Shown here in pieces: positions 21,901-33,599 of a stretch of DNA of 46,435 nucleotides (position 1 is its first letter; each line of letters starts with the position of its first letter). A model generated the notes under the pieces. That model did not search any database, had not been told where the DNA came from, and worked only from the letters and a program-made list of their open reading frames with translations. This DNA is from Pelargonium nanum (lineage: Eukaryota > Streptophyta > Magnoliopsida > Geraniales > Geraniaceae), in the NCBI GenBank assembly GCA_036897485.1, contig JAYMTF010000193.1, forward strand, positions 1-46,435. The letters are read 5' to 3'. The translations under genes were made by a program, and so were the position numbers.

Positions 21901-24900
21901 GAGATGAATAATTGAAAAACAATTACCTTTATTCTTCCCTTCTGAAGACATTGGTTCCAGAAATTCTTTAATCTTGGAACTGCTGTTTCTCTCAGAAGAA
22001 CCATCTTCATCTAGTTGACTGGGGGGATCTAAGCAAGGATAGCATCAATTAATATTTAATATTTCAAGCAAACTTCATCCATTCACGTTGACACAGGAAA
22101 GATGTAATTCCCATACAAATATATTTTGACATGCATCATGCATAAGTTTAAATGCATGTATACATATTTACATACACTTTTGCTTTCTAGAAGAGGATAC
22201 TTATAAGTTATAAGTATGTCTATGCATTTGCCAAGTATTGGCACCAATGTAAGGAACTGGGACAGTTCCCGCAACTAAGCTATAAAATATAATGGATGAA
22301 TTGTCAAAGAAGAACTTATTACTAAAAACCCTCTTTTATGCAAACAAATGTGGCACATCAAATCAAACTTCCATTTTGGTACATGTATTCAATGGTGTGC
22401 CAAATTAATAGTAGACGCATTTCGCTTATAGGGTTAAGTGAATGCTGAACAACCATTAATCCTCACTCAATGCCCTCTAAGCGGGTCCTTCACCAACAAG
22501 ACTATGCATGTGGTCTAATTACCTTTCCTCTAATGAAGAGCAACTTGGACCAGAAACCTTGGAAGTAATATCAAAGGGAAAAAACAACAAAATGACTACT
22601 TATATGACAGTCATCCCCTTTGTCATTGGCTTAATTAATATAAAGTAAGAAATTGGAACAATGGTTTGTTGGCGCTAGTGGAGAGAGAATTTTGTATACC
22701 TGGAAGGATAACAGCCGGAGGAACTTCGTCCAGGGCTTGACCAGGTTGATTGCCATTGGTCATATCCAACGAGTCACTATGACACTTATCAGGGACACTT
22801 TCAGCAACAGCAAGATTTCTGCAGTCCCCAACACCTGGCCCTCCAATAAACATGTCGCCAATTCCTACCTCACAATTCAATTCTCTCACTCTGGAATCAG
22901 CATGAGGTGTAGCTCGTGTCTTTTTTCTATCTTTGTAATCTTTCTCCACCTCCTCATTAGAGCCAGTCAGGGAGGATGAATCCAAACGCTTTTTATGTCT
23001 CCGGTGCTGCTGTATTTTTGGTGGAGTTTCAAGCTCTTCAGCGTCTTCAAGCCCATCACAGAACCTCTTGACAGAGTGTACTTCCTAATAGATAACATCA
23101 TTCAGCAAACAATGTGTATGAATAATATATTACCCTTTTAACGTTTTAATAAATATCCATTGCAAATTAGAAGTCACCACTAAGAAATGATGCATTATAA
23201 AGATCCATTATATTTGAAGAGTACTAATATTACTAAGAGATAAAAGGCAAATGATGTAATAAGAAAAGGTAAGTTAAAGTTCTCATCAACGGCATAGTAA
23301 GTGAGAGCAGAATTATTGGAGAAGACATTGTCACTCGAACATTTGAATAATAATAGACCATGATATGAAGCAAAAAGATGTCAAGATACACCTTTTCCTC
23401 CCTTACCTTCTTCTCCTGGAGAAGATGATCTAGCAGAATTTTATAGTTCTCGTCTTCAATAAAAACCCAGTTATTATCATATAATTCCAGTAAACGCTTC
23501 AACACTTCCTTCACTTCACCTCCAGAGAAGCCAAAAGGCTTGAGGTCTTGGCAAGCCATCTCTATTCTCTGATCTGGCGCCACTGCAATAAATAGAAAAA
23601 CATAATTAGGTAGTACGGCACGTATCGATAAAGCGTACTGTTATGTAAAAGTTTGAACAAATAAATGCAAATGGCTCTGAACTGAATTGGCAAGATCTTT
23701 ACAATTATTTGACATCTGACACTAATTAAAAATTATCTGTCATATATGACAATACGTCAAACTGTAATGATTTTTTTTTTTAGTAAAGATAAGCTTCATT
23801 CATATATAAGTAAGGCTACATAAAGAAGGGTGAATCCATATTTTGGAAATACCCTTTCTGCCAAAAGATGCTAGAGAATGAGCCTGATCAACCCTATTCC
23901 TACGTACAAGACAAACTGTAATGATTTTGAAACACCATTACCCCTATACTTCACATCTGAAGATCCCATATCTGAAAAACGCCAGACATCTGCTTTAGTA
24001 GTGGAATAGTGTCTCTTTGAAAAATCATTTACTTGTAAATCTAGAGCAAATACTAGCATCAATTAAAATTTGGTGTAAGGTAACATATCACACTTCAGAT
24101 CAACATAACTAAAAAACTTTAATTCCATAAATACAAAGTTACATATACTGTCATGCATGTATCTACATGTATACATGTTTTGGCACAGTTGCCAGGCATT
24201 GAGACACATATCAGGTCACATCAATGTTTCTCCTATTTAATTTTAACTTATCAAAAGAAAACAAAGTTTCTCTTTTGTGACAAATGATATATCTATATTT
24301 CTAGTGCAAGGCTTCACCAGTGCAGAGTTAACAAAATAACCATATATCATTTTTGATTGATTAATGAAAGACGAACAACCATTAAAGTTTTTATTGCACT
24401 AATGCCTTCAAAACATTCATGCAGTATATTACTTTTTCACTAATGAAAGTGCAACTTGGATCGGAAGACTATAGTCTATAGATCTTGTTAGGTAAAAGAA
24501 GAAAAAAAAAACAAATTGTTTTTACACCCAAAAGGAAAAGGCCATTAACAATTTTTGCTAGTTCTCATTAACAAGAAGAAAATAAAAAATTGCTTGTGGT
24601 GGTCGTGCTAGTTGGAGAGAGAGAATTGTGTTAATCATTATTCACTATTAAAGTTCAGCAGTCTAACAAGATAAGTTTAAATTTAAAATCTTTGAATCAG
24701 ATGCTTGGCGCGTGTAACTGTTTATATAGTTAATAAGAGATTCACATACCTAGATATTCAACAGCTAGAGGAACTTCATCCTGTGGCTGATTGAGTAGTT
24801 CATCTCGTGGTATATCCAGAGAGTCGTCACCATTAAACCTATCCAGGACATTCATAGTAACAAGTTCATTGCAATTTTCAACTGCTTTCCCTTCAGCGTT

Positions 24901-25795
24901 CACAATCTCAGTTCCTCTTTCAGATTTCGATCCTCCCTTCTTGGGAACAGCTTGAGGTATCACTAGCGTCTTCCCTTTCCCTTGAGCTGATACAGATTTG
25001 GGCCTAGCTTTCTTGTGACTAGAACAGAAATCAGTTATCTGTGTATCTTGTAATATTTGACAATCAGGCTCCCTACGTTTCTTACTGAGATGTCGTGCGG
25101 GTGAAAAGGGCCTTGACATAGTTTGAGATTCTTGTTGTGCTTTTCCTAATGAACTTTTCACCACACGCAGATTGGAATTATCCACAGAGGTTGAAGCCTT
25201 TCTCTTGTTGTTTCTTATGTTTAGCACTGTCAATGGAATTTCATCATCTTCGGACTCATCACGCAGACAAAGTTCTTTCTCGGCAGATTTTACACTCTAG
25301 ATTGAAAGAATCCATCAGGAATTGAATATGTGTATGAATAAGTATTATAATGACATTAAGAATTTGCACACACAGTAGAAACCATAATTACATCTTCTAA
25401 TAGATCCTGAATGCAAGATAGATGAAGGCACTAAGACAAAGTGAAAAAAGCAAAGGATATGAAACAGTTATCAGATGATTTCTTTATGACAAATGAGAGC
25501 AACAACATGACAAGAAGTGTTGCAAGTTAAACTACTAGAACAATAAAACACCACAAAATGTTGGAAACAAGGTATGTAAACTCAAAGAAGTAAGGTACAC
25601 CTTTTCTTTTTCTTGCTTCTTGTCCAAAATAAAATCATGCAGTACTTTATAGTTGTCATCTTCAATGAACTTCCAGTTATGCTCATATAAATTCAGTAGC
25701 TCCTTGAGTGCTTCCCTTACTTCATCAGCAGAGATGCCAAAGGGCTGGAGTTCTTTGCAAGCCCTCGTTGTTTTTCTATTTCGGTTTGGTGCCAT
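18924..25795 (-). CDS. SUVR4: SUVR-class SET-domain histone methyltransferase with two tandem WIYLD domains
   Basis: Ten coding exons on the minus strand (25795-25601, 25296-24750, 23582-23407, 23084-22700, 22028-21927, 21720-20540, 20407-20142, 19336-19270, 19157-19107, 19022-18924) join in frame to 1022 residues. WIYLD domain 1 is at residues 11-60 (W41, I44, Y49, L52, D54) and WIYLD domain 2 at 257-305 (W286, I289, Y294, L297, D299). Two similar basic linkers follow them. The cysteine-rich pre-SET is at about 705-850, the SET domain at about 860-990 (KGAFICEYVGE, RFINHRC, MEELTWDYG) and the post-SET CVCGSGYC ends the protein. SUVR proteins are nuclear H3K9 methyltransferases; the WIYLD domain of Arabidopsis SUVR4 binds ubiquitin and SUVR4 acts on transposon chromatin. 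Family members normally have one WIYLD domain. Which of SUVR1/2/4 is the orthologue is not settled. A noncoding first exon ends at 26476. Exon 23582-23407 has an alternative in-frame donor after 23392. Confidence 0.9.
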
Positions 25796-25900
25796 TGATG
25801 ATTCTGAAAATTGTGGACCACTCAGTATTGGACTCTGTTCATTTACTTTAAAACAGTTTCTTGGACACAAAATAGTACCTACTATCAGCATAAATAGTAG
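22100..25900 (-). repeat. Internal tandem duplication within the SUVR gene
   Basis: Exons 25795-25601 plus 25296-24750 and exons 23582-23407 plus 23084-22700 are paralogous: each pair is WIYLD exon then linker exon, ending DEVP.AV...G in phase 1. The introns match too: 'gaacaaccattaa', 'caacttgga.c.gaa' and 'g.gctagt.ggagagag' occur in the same order at 22455-22690 and 24375-24620. The duplicated unit is therefore genomic DNA of roughly 1.7-2.2 kb. Exact breakpoints were not determined. Confidence 0.8.
23775..23911 (-). mobile_element. 5'-truncated LINE insertion in a SUVR intron, 17-bp target-site duplication
   Basis: The direct repeat caaactgtaatgatttt occurs at 23758-23774 and 23912-23928. 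The insert, read on the minus strand, encodes the LINE RNase H-like tail (RRNRVDQAHSLASFG), then a stop, 3' UTR and poly-A. This is a classic target-primed insertion, located between the two WIYLD exon pairs. Confidence 0.85.
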
Positions 25901-26475
25901 CATTTATAACAACACAATTAAAACTGAACAAGCTAAAAAAGCAAGAGAGAAAGTGAAGTATTAACACTTTAATCTTTTTGTATTTCCTCATCAACCAAAC
26001 AGGGGCTTAAACCATTGGAGATTTCACTTTTCATTATATGTCACCGATCTGAAATCCACTTTCCATGTTGCTTTCACCAATTTTCCCAGGAAACAAACAA
26101 GCAAATATTCAAAAACTACAGAAACATCCTATTATCTACATAAAATAAACATTTCCACAAAATAAGAAGAGTAACAAATAAAATGATTATTTAAACTTTG
26201 AAAGCAAAAAACAGAAAGGAAAATGAGGAAACAAACAAAACAAACCTACAAGGCAATGCTTGCTGATCACGAAAATTAATTTCTAAAACAAACAAAATCT
26301 AAGAGATTTGAGGCATACAAGTCTTCAAATCCGTCCAGCAACTGTACAAAACAGACTATGTTGCTTCCAAAAAATAATCAATATGCACAAATGATAGTTT
26401 CAAAAACCATAAAAAAAACTTCTTAGGAACATGAGAATCAGTAAACAACAAAGAGAAATGAAGGAAAATGCTTAC

Positions 26476-26560
26476 CAGAGGAGGATGAGGAGGAGGAAGA
26501 GGCTAGGGTTTTGAATTTGATCTCTCTCCAGCTCTACTTTTAATTAGTCTCTTTTGTTTT
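26476..26560 (-). other. Noncoding first exon (5' UTR) of the SUVR gene
   Basis: The minus strand has CTCCTCTG|GTAAGC at 26476/26475, a good donor. The matching acceptor TTTTCAG lies at 25804, eight nucleotides before the start codon. A telo-box-like AAACCCTAG lies at about 26502-26511. The transcription start is an estimate. Confidence 0.6.
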
Positions 26561-28391
26561 ACTGAACCGTACCGGAAATGGAGAAGATGATCATGGATCA
26601 GGTTGTGTGGAGTTTTTGTCTTGAAGCTTAGAAAGGAAGTAAAAAATATTCTTCATTTCAAAACATGCATTGGACATCAATATCACCTGCTGTTACATTA
26701 CATATACTTTTTCATGCACATTTGGTACATTATTATAATAAAAATGGTTAACGCCGGAGATACTTCTCGTTCGCATTGGACCCGAACACGCGGGCACCCG
26801 ACCAAATTCACCGAGCATGTAAAATAATTGAATGACATTTTGTCGATTGGTTTTATTATGCATCCATAGAATTGTATATATTAAACATGTACAAGTTAGA
26901 GCTGACAATTTGAACTCGAACTTGATGGGCATCCAACCATCTTTTACCTGACCCTAACACAACAACACGAAGTTGATCGAGTCGGGTTACGGTCTGGTAG
27001 ACCCGTAAAATCATTGTGTTTTATGTCGGCAACCGGACCTCATATTTTGCCAGTTTTAATTATAAGCATGTAATTAAGCAACAAAAGAGAGAAATAATCG
27101 CATAATATGTACAATAATGGTAGAATTAGTTAACTAATTGTAATATGAAATTGTATTGATATGATGATGTAATTATTGACTTTTTTTTGGAAATATGAAG
27201 ATATCGGCGTCGGAAACAAAATCATCAAACTTTTCCGGTAACCAAAATTAAAACTCACTTTTTCGAAATTTAAAATAAAAATTGAAATTTTCTAGAAATG
27301 TAAGTTTTCGGTCTACTAAAATATAAAGATTTAAAGTTTTCAACTCCGGTAACTTCAAATATTCATACTTTTTGAAAACCGGTAACACACTTTTATAAAT
27401 AAAAAATGAAGAATTCGTTAATTAAAAAATATAATATAATAATGAGAAGCTAATTTTGAAATTTCATAATAATTAAGTCACATGTCTCAAGAGAGACAAA
27501 CAAGTTTTTCGTTAAAGTTAACTAACGGTGCGACTAAATAAAAGTATGTATAATTATGTGCATATTTTCAAAGTAAAAGGCTGTTTGACCAGTCCGGTCC
27601 TAAATATTTTTCTACATTATTTATTTTACCCGACAGTGTCTAATGCCTATAATATTATTTTATTCATATAAAATAATCGATAAGCCTTTTTTGAGCCCGA
27701 TCGGCCCCATAAAGCCTCCCTTGTGTAATGTGACCCAACAGAACGCATATGTGATATTTTCGGGAGCTGTTCCTCCTCGAAGGTCGACCTGAATAACACG
27801 AGCAACATCACCTGGCCGCGCCCGAGACCTCCTCAATAGCCATGAAAGCTCACATAGTTACAAGGAAGTGTGCAAGGATATAAACTGTATACTGTTAGTA
27901 CACTGTTTTGACTTTTCATTTCAATGGTTTTGTCAGTGAACTACTCTTACATAAGACATGTTATGACCAAAAATGAATTCGGAATCAAAATTGAAAGACA
28001 AAAACAACTCGTGTCGTGTCTGTGCATGTGTGCGTGTACTCGTGTATTTTGTTACCTTGGACGTATCGTACGCTTATGGTTATCAAAACAATTTCTATCA
28101 ACTATCAGTTTCACTCTATCAAAAAAGTTGTATATTCAATCAAAGGGAGGAAATTACAGGACTTTGTGATCTCACTTCTGATAATTTTTTGAAGGATAAA
28201 AATAAAAAATTCTGATCAAATGCCAACCAACCTAAAATCGGAACACACTAGCTAGCACAACATAAATTTACAAATTTTAACCCTAGAACATACTCACATA
28301 TATCTTAATTCATGTATAAATGCTAACTTACTCACATTCGTAATCCTGTAAGACTGTTTGACTACTACATAGGCCTCGTCCTTGTTTTCTG
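26561..28391. other. Intergenic DNA, no gene seen
   Basis: Left end is the SUVR promoter side, right end (about 28240-28391) the 3' UTR of the DUF3527 gene. A moderately GC-rich stretch at 26930-27060 with 'cgagtcgggttacgg' resembles dispersed plant repeats but could not be classified. The overlapping short frames at 27924-28215 carry no domain. Confidence 0.5.
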
Positions 28392-31071
28392 CTACTTCAA
28401 CTCCTGTACATGTTTGGGCCGAAGAGAGGGACTTCGGGTATGCATGAAGGCCACTGCAACTGAAAAAGATTGCAGGGCTGACATAACTGATTGAAAATGA
28501 ATGGAGTACAACCCGTCATGAACATTGACCATTCTCAAGGTGGGAGCACGGTGCTCTGCAGCCTGAAAGTTTGGATAGAGACATGATCAGGAAATTACCA
28601 TTACAGTTAAGCCACAGTTGATTAGAAGCTCAAGAAAACCGCAACTTTTATAATTGATATACTAGTTATGGATCTGAGAAAATGTGACAAATGAGATCTC
28701 CATCTCTTCATAGCAAATGAATAACATAGTGCATGAGGAGGTGCAACACATAGGATTATATTAGGATAACTTTGAGAGGATATGGGAAGGAGAATGTGAA
28801 GAGGGTGTCCCGGCGCATACCATTACGGAGTTTGGGGAAGGTCAATTCTATAGGCAACCTAATCCATGCTTTGCAATTTTCACAAGTACACTATTCTTAA
28901 CTTGAATCCATGAACTCAATGTCACAAAGGCAATAAAGTGCCAAATTCAAAACAAAAACAAAAATTGGAACTAAAATGAATTTTGTCTTTTCGACTTCTT
29001 CAGTCATCACTAAGCATGCCATTTTTCGTCTTGATTCAAAATATATTACAGCCAAAATATATTGAATCAAAACCAAACTCTCATAAATGTACGGTGTAAG
29101 ACAGTGAGATAATATGACTAACTGTTTAAGAGAAATGAAAAAAAAAAAGACAAAGCTCCGCTAGAACATATGGCATAGCTAACAAACAATCAAACTCTTA
29201 AGCTTAAATTTTAGGGGAGTCAAAGAAACTAGCGTCAGTCAATTTAACATTTGAATTGCAATAGAACAAATGAATATAATGCAAGAATTATAACGCACCT
29301 TTACAAATAAATCGAACGCCTTGCATTCCTTTTCAGCGTCTGCTTTGTGTGAAGCTTCTTTAGTTGATGCATTGTTAAGTACAGTGATTGGACAACCCAT
29401 GTCCCAGCCACCACAGTCACAACATCCACCAGATTTCCATCTATCAATAAGACTAGATGGACCACCATTTCTGGTTTTTGGGCCACCATGAAGACCTGCT
29501 GGGACTACAATGTCCATACTCGTAGAGAGACAACTCGTATTCTGAGCACAACATTCAGAAGTCACGGAGGCGTCTAGAGAATCAATGGTTTGTGTTTGCC
29601 CGATGCCAGCATTCTTCAGGAACTTCAAGCCCCACCCTCCAACTTCCCGCTGCTTGTTGTCAGGAATATGGTCTCTCACAACAATGGCGGCCAATTCATA
29701 ATTTGGAGGAATATGCTTTTCTAAAAGATCAACCTCTCCTAGCTCATCACAATAGTTGCTAGTATCTTGGTGTGGATCCCAAGGACAACTTTCTAGAATG
29801 GCACTGGCTCCACTAAACTTGGGCACAGTTCTTTGCTTGGATGAGTAGCTGGTCCTGAACACATCCGCGACCTTCTTTGACAAGCCCTTAATCTTCCTGA
29901 TGCTGTGACTTGAAGTCTGCATCTCCCCCACATGATTTTCATTGTTACCATACAAAATGAATTTGGTCTCCATGATTTTTGAATTGTTTGGGCAGAGGGT
30001 AAAAGAAGTCGATACTTTCATCTTACCAACTAGGTGTGACTCGACATCACAAATCTCATGGGCTCTTCGGCTTCCCTTTGTTGAATGGAGCAAGTACACA
30101 AAATCCAGAGATTTATCATTTGCAGAGTCCGCCTTTGACAAGTTGGCTACATAAACCTCCTTCTGGCCATCAACAGAGAAAACAAAATGTGGGTTGCCAC
30201 TTCTCCATGCGCACTGAAGCATTCCCTGAGAAAATCTGGCAGAAGCTGGAGAAGGCTGATCAGAGCATGTAGAATTTGTGCTAGACTCCGAAGCAAGTCT
30301 TTTATGCAGAGACTCGAGCCCAAAATTATGGTTTTCGGGAATTGGAACTTCCTTCAGTAGCTTTTGTGGCGAACGAATACCTAACCCACCAGAGGAATTC
30401 ATGAAGTTATAGCATTTGACGGCTTTATCATCCTCAGAATTTGTTCTGAAGTTGACATTGCCATCCGAGGCGCCAAACTGGCGATACAGAGGGCTTCTTA
30501 ATAAATTCACCATACTTTTGCTCCCCGTAACAGAACCTGCAATCCCCTGTTCTGAAGGGCTTATGACGACACTCCCAACCCCATCCACCAGTGGACACTG
30601 AAAAACAAATCTATCAGTATCAAATGTTTCTTCACTTTTAATTTCAACTCCATTTGAGCCTCCAGCCAAAATGCTCATCATTCCATTGCTAAAGTTCACA
30701 GATATCTTACTTGTGGCTGCTTTTGACGCACTTACATGGATCAATTCCAAGCAACGCCGAAGATACTTCTCGTTCACATTCACCATATGCCTCGGAATCC
30801 TACAGTCTTCCCCACCGGTACTTTGAGGGTAAGGATCCTTGACACACTTTTTTCTGTTTTGTAATTGCTTGAAACTTAAACTTAGGATACGCTCAGGATT
30901 CAGCCTCCTAACCAATCTTTTCGAATTCGACTCCAAAGAACTCAAACCATCAGCTCCACATGGCTCTCGTTCTTTGCCCAAGCTATGCAACGAATCTTCT
31001 CTCCCATGGCCACCATTCTGAGAGCCCACATCAGCGTTTTCCATTGTTGCATCAAATTGAGTAAAACGCAT
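28392..31071 (-). CDS. DUF3527 domain protein (plant-specific, unknown function)
   Basis: Two coding exons on the minus strand, 31071-29299 and 28562-28392, are separated by a 736-bp intron in phase 0 and give 647 residues. The C-terminal third is the DUF3527 signature: ELAAIVVRDH, GGWGLKFLK, then DIVVPAGLHGGPKTRNGGPS, a Cys/Gly cluster SGGCCDCGGWDMGCPITVL, and in the last exon APTLRMVNVHDGLYSIHFQS and LQSFSVAVAFMHT. The first half is Ser-rich and low in order. It has no signal peptide or membrane span. The intron splits the domain, so the long single-exon frame running to 29239 is truncated. A 29-codon uORF precedes the start. A second in-frame ATG nine codons in (MENADV) could also be used. 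Function cannot be inferred from sequence. Confidence 0.9.
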
Positions 31072-31086
31072 TAACGGCAGACAAGT

Positions 31087-31176
31087 TCATTTCCCATCTT
31101 CAACCTCCAACTTTGCAGTATGCATGTTACGGGTGCCCAAAAGTCTATCTGTCCAAGTCACATGCCACAATGGCAT
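31087..31176 (-). promoter_or_regulatory. Upstream ORF in the DUF3527 5' leader
   Basis: A probable acceptor GCTTTTCAG ends at 31177, and the next nucleotides are ATG. The uORF codes for 29 residues (MPLWHVTWTDRLLGTRN...) and stops 15 nt before the main ATG. Such close, complete uORFs usually lower translation of the main frame. Whether the peptide itself matters is unknown. Confidence 0.5.
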
Positions 31177-31738
31177 CTGAAAAGCAATTTGAATGGTTAG
31201 CATGAAGCCAGCAATATCGCATAAGATTCTTAAGGAAATAGCTGGCACCCAGAACAGAAAAGGGTAGAAACCTGTGGAAGTTGCTGTCACAGATTATGAA
31301 CTCATCACTAGCATTATCAAATTCTAAGAGAAACCCACTAAAACAAGTTGACAATTTGACATATTTTTCCTTCCTAACCCAGAAGAGAAATTATTGCAAT
31401 TACTAAAGTCTAATCAACAAGACATCAACCATTACTGAAGTAAGAGAATATATGATGTATATTATGAACAATAACACCCAAATTGATCCATCACACAGAT
31501 CAAAACAACAAACCACAAGGATTGAACAAGCAACAAAACAAACAACTAGATGGGTTTCTGCAACTCGACCCTAACATATATATAATCCAAAAAAATAAGG
31601 ACCAGCAAGAGTAAAGTTTTCACCTTTACCACACCCTTTTAAAAGCCAAACACAATAAAAATAAACATACTGAAAAACAATTGTATCCTAATTTTATCTC
31701 AAGCATCAATTAACATAAAAATCAGAACTTTCACTGAC

Positions 31739-31900
31739 CTGAAGGAAAGGATCCAAGAACCAAAAGCACCCAAAATCCAATCAGCTCCAGAAAAATCACC
31801 AGAAGCCAAAACAAGGTGAAGAAGAGCTGAAAAGGAGTTTGGTCTGTAACTGCTTCAGAGACTAATAAGAGTAGAAATTAACTGAAACAAGGAAGTGGGT
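31739..31900 (-). other. Probable 5' UTR exon of the DUF3527 gene
   Basis: The minus strand has CCTTCAG|GTCAGT at 31739/31738, a good donor, which pairs with the acceptor at 31177 to give a 561-bp leader intron. The transcription start is not determined. Confidence 0.45.
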
Positions 31901-33079
31901 GTTGTAATGGGAGACGAAATGTATTGGTAAGCCACGTTTTGGGTAGGAAAATTTTGATTCTAGAACCAGAAAATACGGAACCATAGGGTTGGGACCCATG
32001 TCATGGACCAATACATGAAAAAGCTCAGAAAATGAAATGTGTTGCAGTTTCAGACAATCGATCCTTAAAAGTAATTAAGGAAAGTTAGAGAGAGAGAGAG
32101 GATTGAGAAACTGCCAGTTGACCAATATGTATTGTGTGAGCTGGTTTGCACCATCACCAATGTATTGTGCACTAAATATACAAAACGGCCACTTGCAAAA
32201 CACTAAACATCAACCTCTTCTCTTCTTCTTCTTCTTTGGATTCAAAAAAAATAATATTGATTGTTTGATTGATTGATTTCCAATTAAACCCACCGAACCC
32301 AAATCATTAAAATACCAAATTTTAAATTTTGATTAGTACCCACTAATTGCCTTGCCCATGTGAAGCCAAGAGAATATGGTTTTTTTAAAAGGCACAGACA
32401 CACATTCTTCTGGGTAATGTGAAATTGAAGCATTTTATTGTATAATTAATTTTGAATTATGTCTGCTAAATTGGATTTATTTAGCTAACCATCTCACTCA
32501 TTGCACTAAAATCAGAATATTTAATGGTTTTTAGAAATGAATAAGAGCAGTTATTGCTTATGAATGAAGTGATGAGTTCAGTTTTGGTGTTCTGTTTTGA
32601 GTTCCATAAACTCATTAATGAAGTTGGAGATTCGTTTATCTATATTGTAGTAAGTTGGTCATTAATTATGTATGTTGTTATGTACAATTGTACATATTCA
32701 AATTTGTCTGCCAAATGAACCCTTTATTTGTTGTCATTATTGAAAGTTTCCATCAGAATGTTAAAAAGTACACACAAGTTTATGCCTAATTCCTTCATTT
32801 ATGTAGTTTAACTTTAACCATGTGATATTTAATTAATCTGATTGATTAAATCTCAGAATCTTGAGATGCCAAAATCCACAAGAATGTTGATGGTTTCTAT
32901 GTTAAGTGCCGTGGGATAAATGATAAGTGACTAAGTGGTGACTCAAGAGACTTTTTCACAACAGGACTAACTTTTTCTTTTAAATCTGAATAATTCATCT
33001 CATACTGTCAACAAGGAGACTCGAACCTGAGACGACAAAGTAATATGAAGTGCTTAAATCAATATATAAAATTTTGAAC
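31901..33079. other. Intergenic DNA; promoter side of the DUF3527 gene
   Basis: Holds a short (GA)n run at about 32087-32100 and a CTT-rich stretch at 32219-32240, both common in plant promoters. A B-box-like 'ggttcgagtctcc' on the minus strand (33025-33013) suggests a decayed SINE at about 32960-33050. No gene seen. Confidence 0.5.
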
Positions 33080-33590
33080 ACAAAAAATTAATATTTTATT
33101 ACTTCAAGTTGGACAATAATAAATACAAGTTTGACAAAAAAGACCGAAGACCTAACTAACTCGTGGACCACTCGATTCGCAAATCAACCCGAAAATAAAA
33201 AACTGACATGAGCCACAATGGCTAAAACATCATGAATAATCAAACCAAAGGCACTAGATTCCTCCCCTTCAGCCTAAATAATCAAGTTGAAGGCACTGAA
33301 ATCCTTCTCTCTAGCCTGAAAAGCACGAACAGCTGACAACGATTGCACTTGAAGTTTAAGCCGACCACATGGAGTGCTCTGTCAATCGTTTCTCGTCACC
33401 ATCGTGTATGTCATCTGATCTGACAGCAAACTTGAAGACTGATTCGATGACTCTAAACAAATCACTACATTCCAAACCACATTCTCATTCTCTACAATCG
33501 CCTCCTGATGCTCTGCGCGCACAACAATCAAAACCCTACTGCGAATCTACGCCGCCACTCTGCAAACACTAACAAAATCTAAACTTGCTA
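33080..33590 (-). mobile_element. LINE fragment, RNase H-like region
   Basis: Minus-strand frames, broken by stops, read as a plant LINE RNase H end (for example GLIIHDVLAIVAHV-like and RIEWSTS segments). The part at 33145-33185 is the same sequence family as 1119-1170. No intact reverse transcriptase is present. The plus-strand 67-codon frame is antisense noise. Confidence 0.5.
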
Positions 33591-33599
33591 TCAAAGTAA

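Noticed and set aside
33369-33572. 67-codon Ser-rich plus frame
   Set aside because: It is antisense to a LINE fragment.
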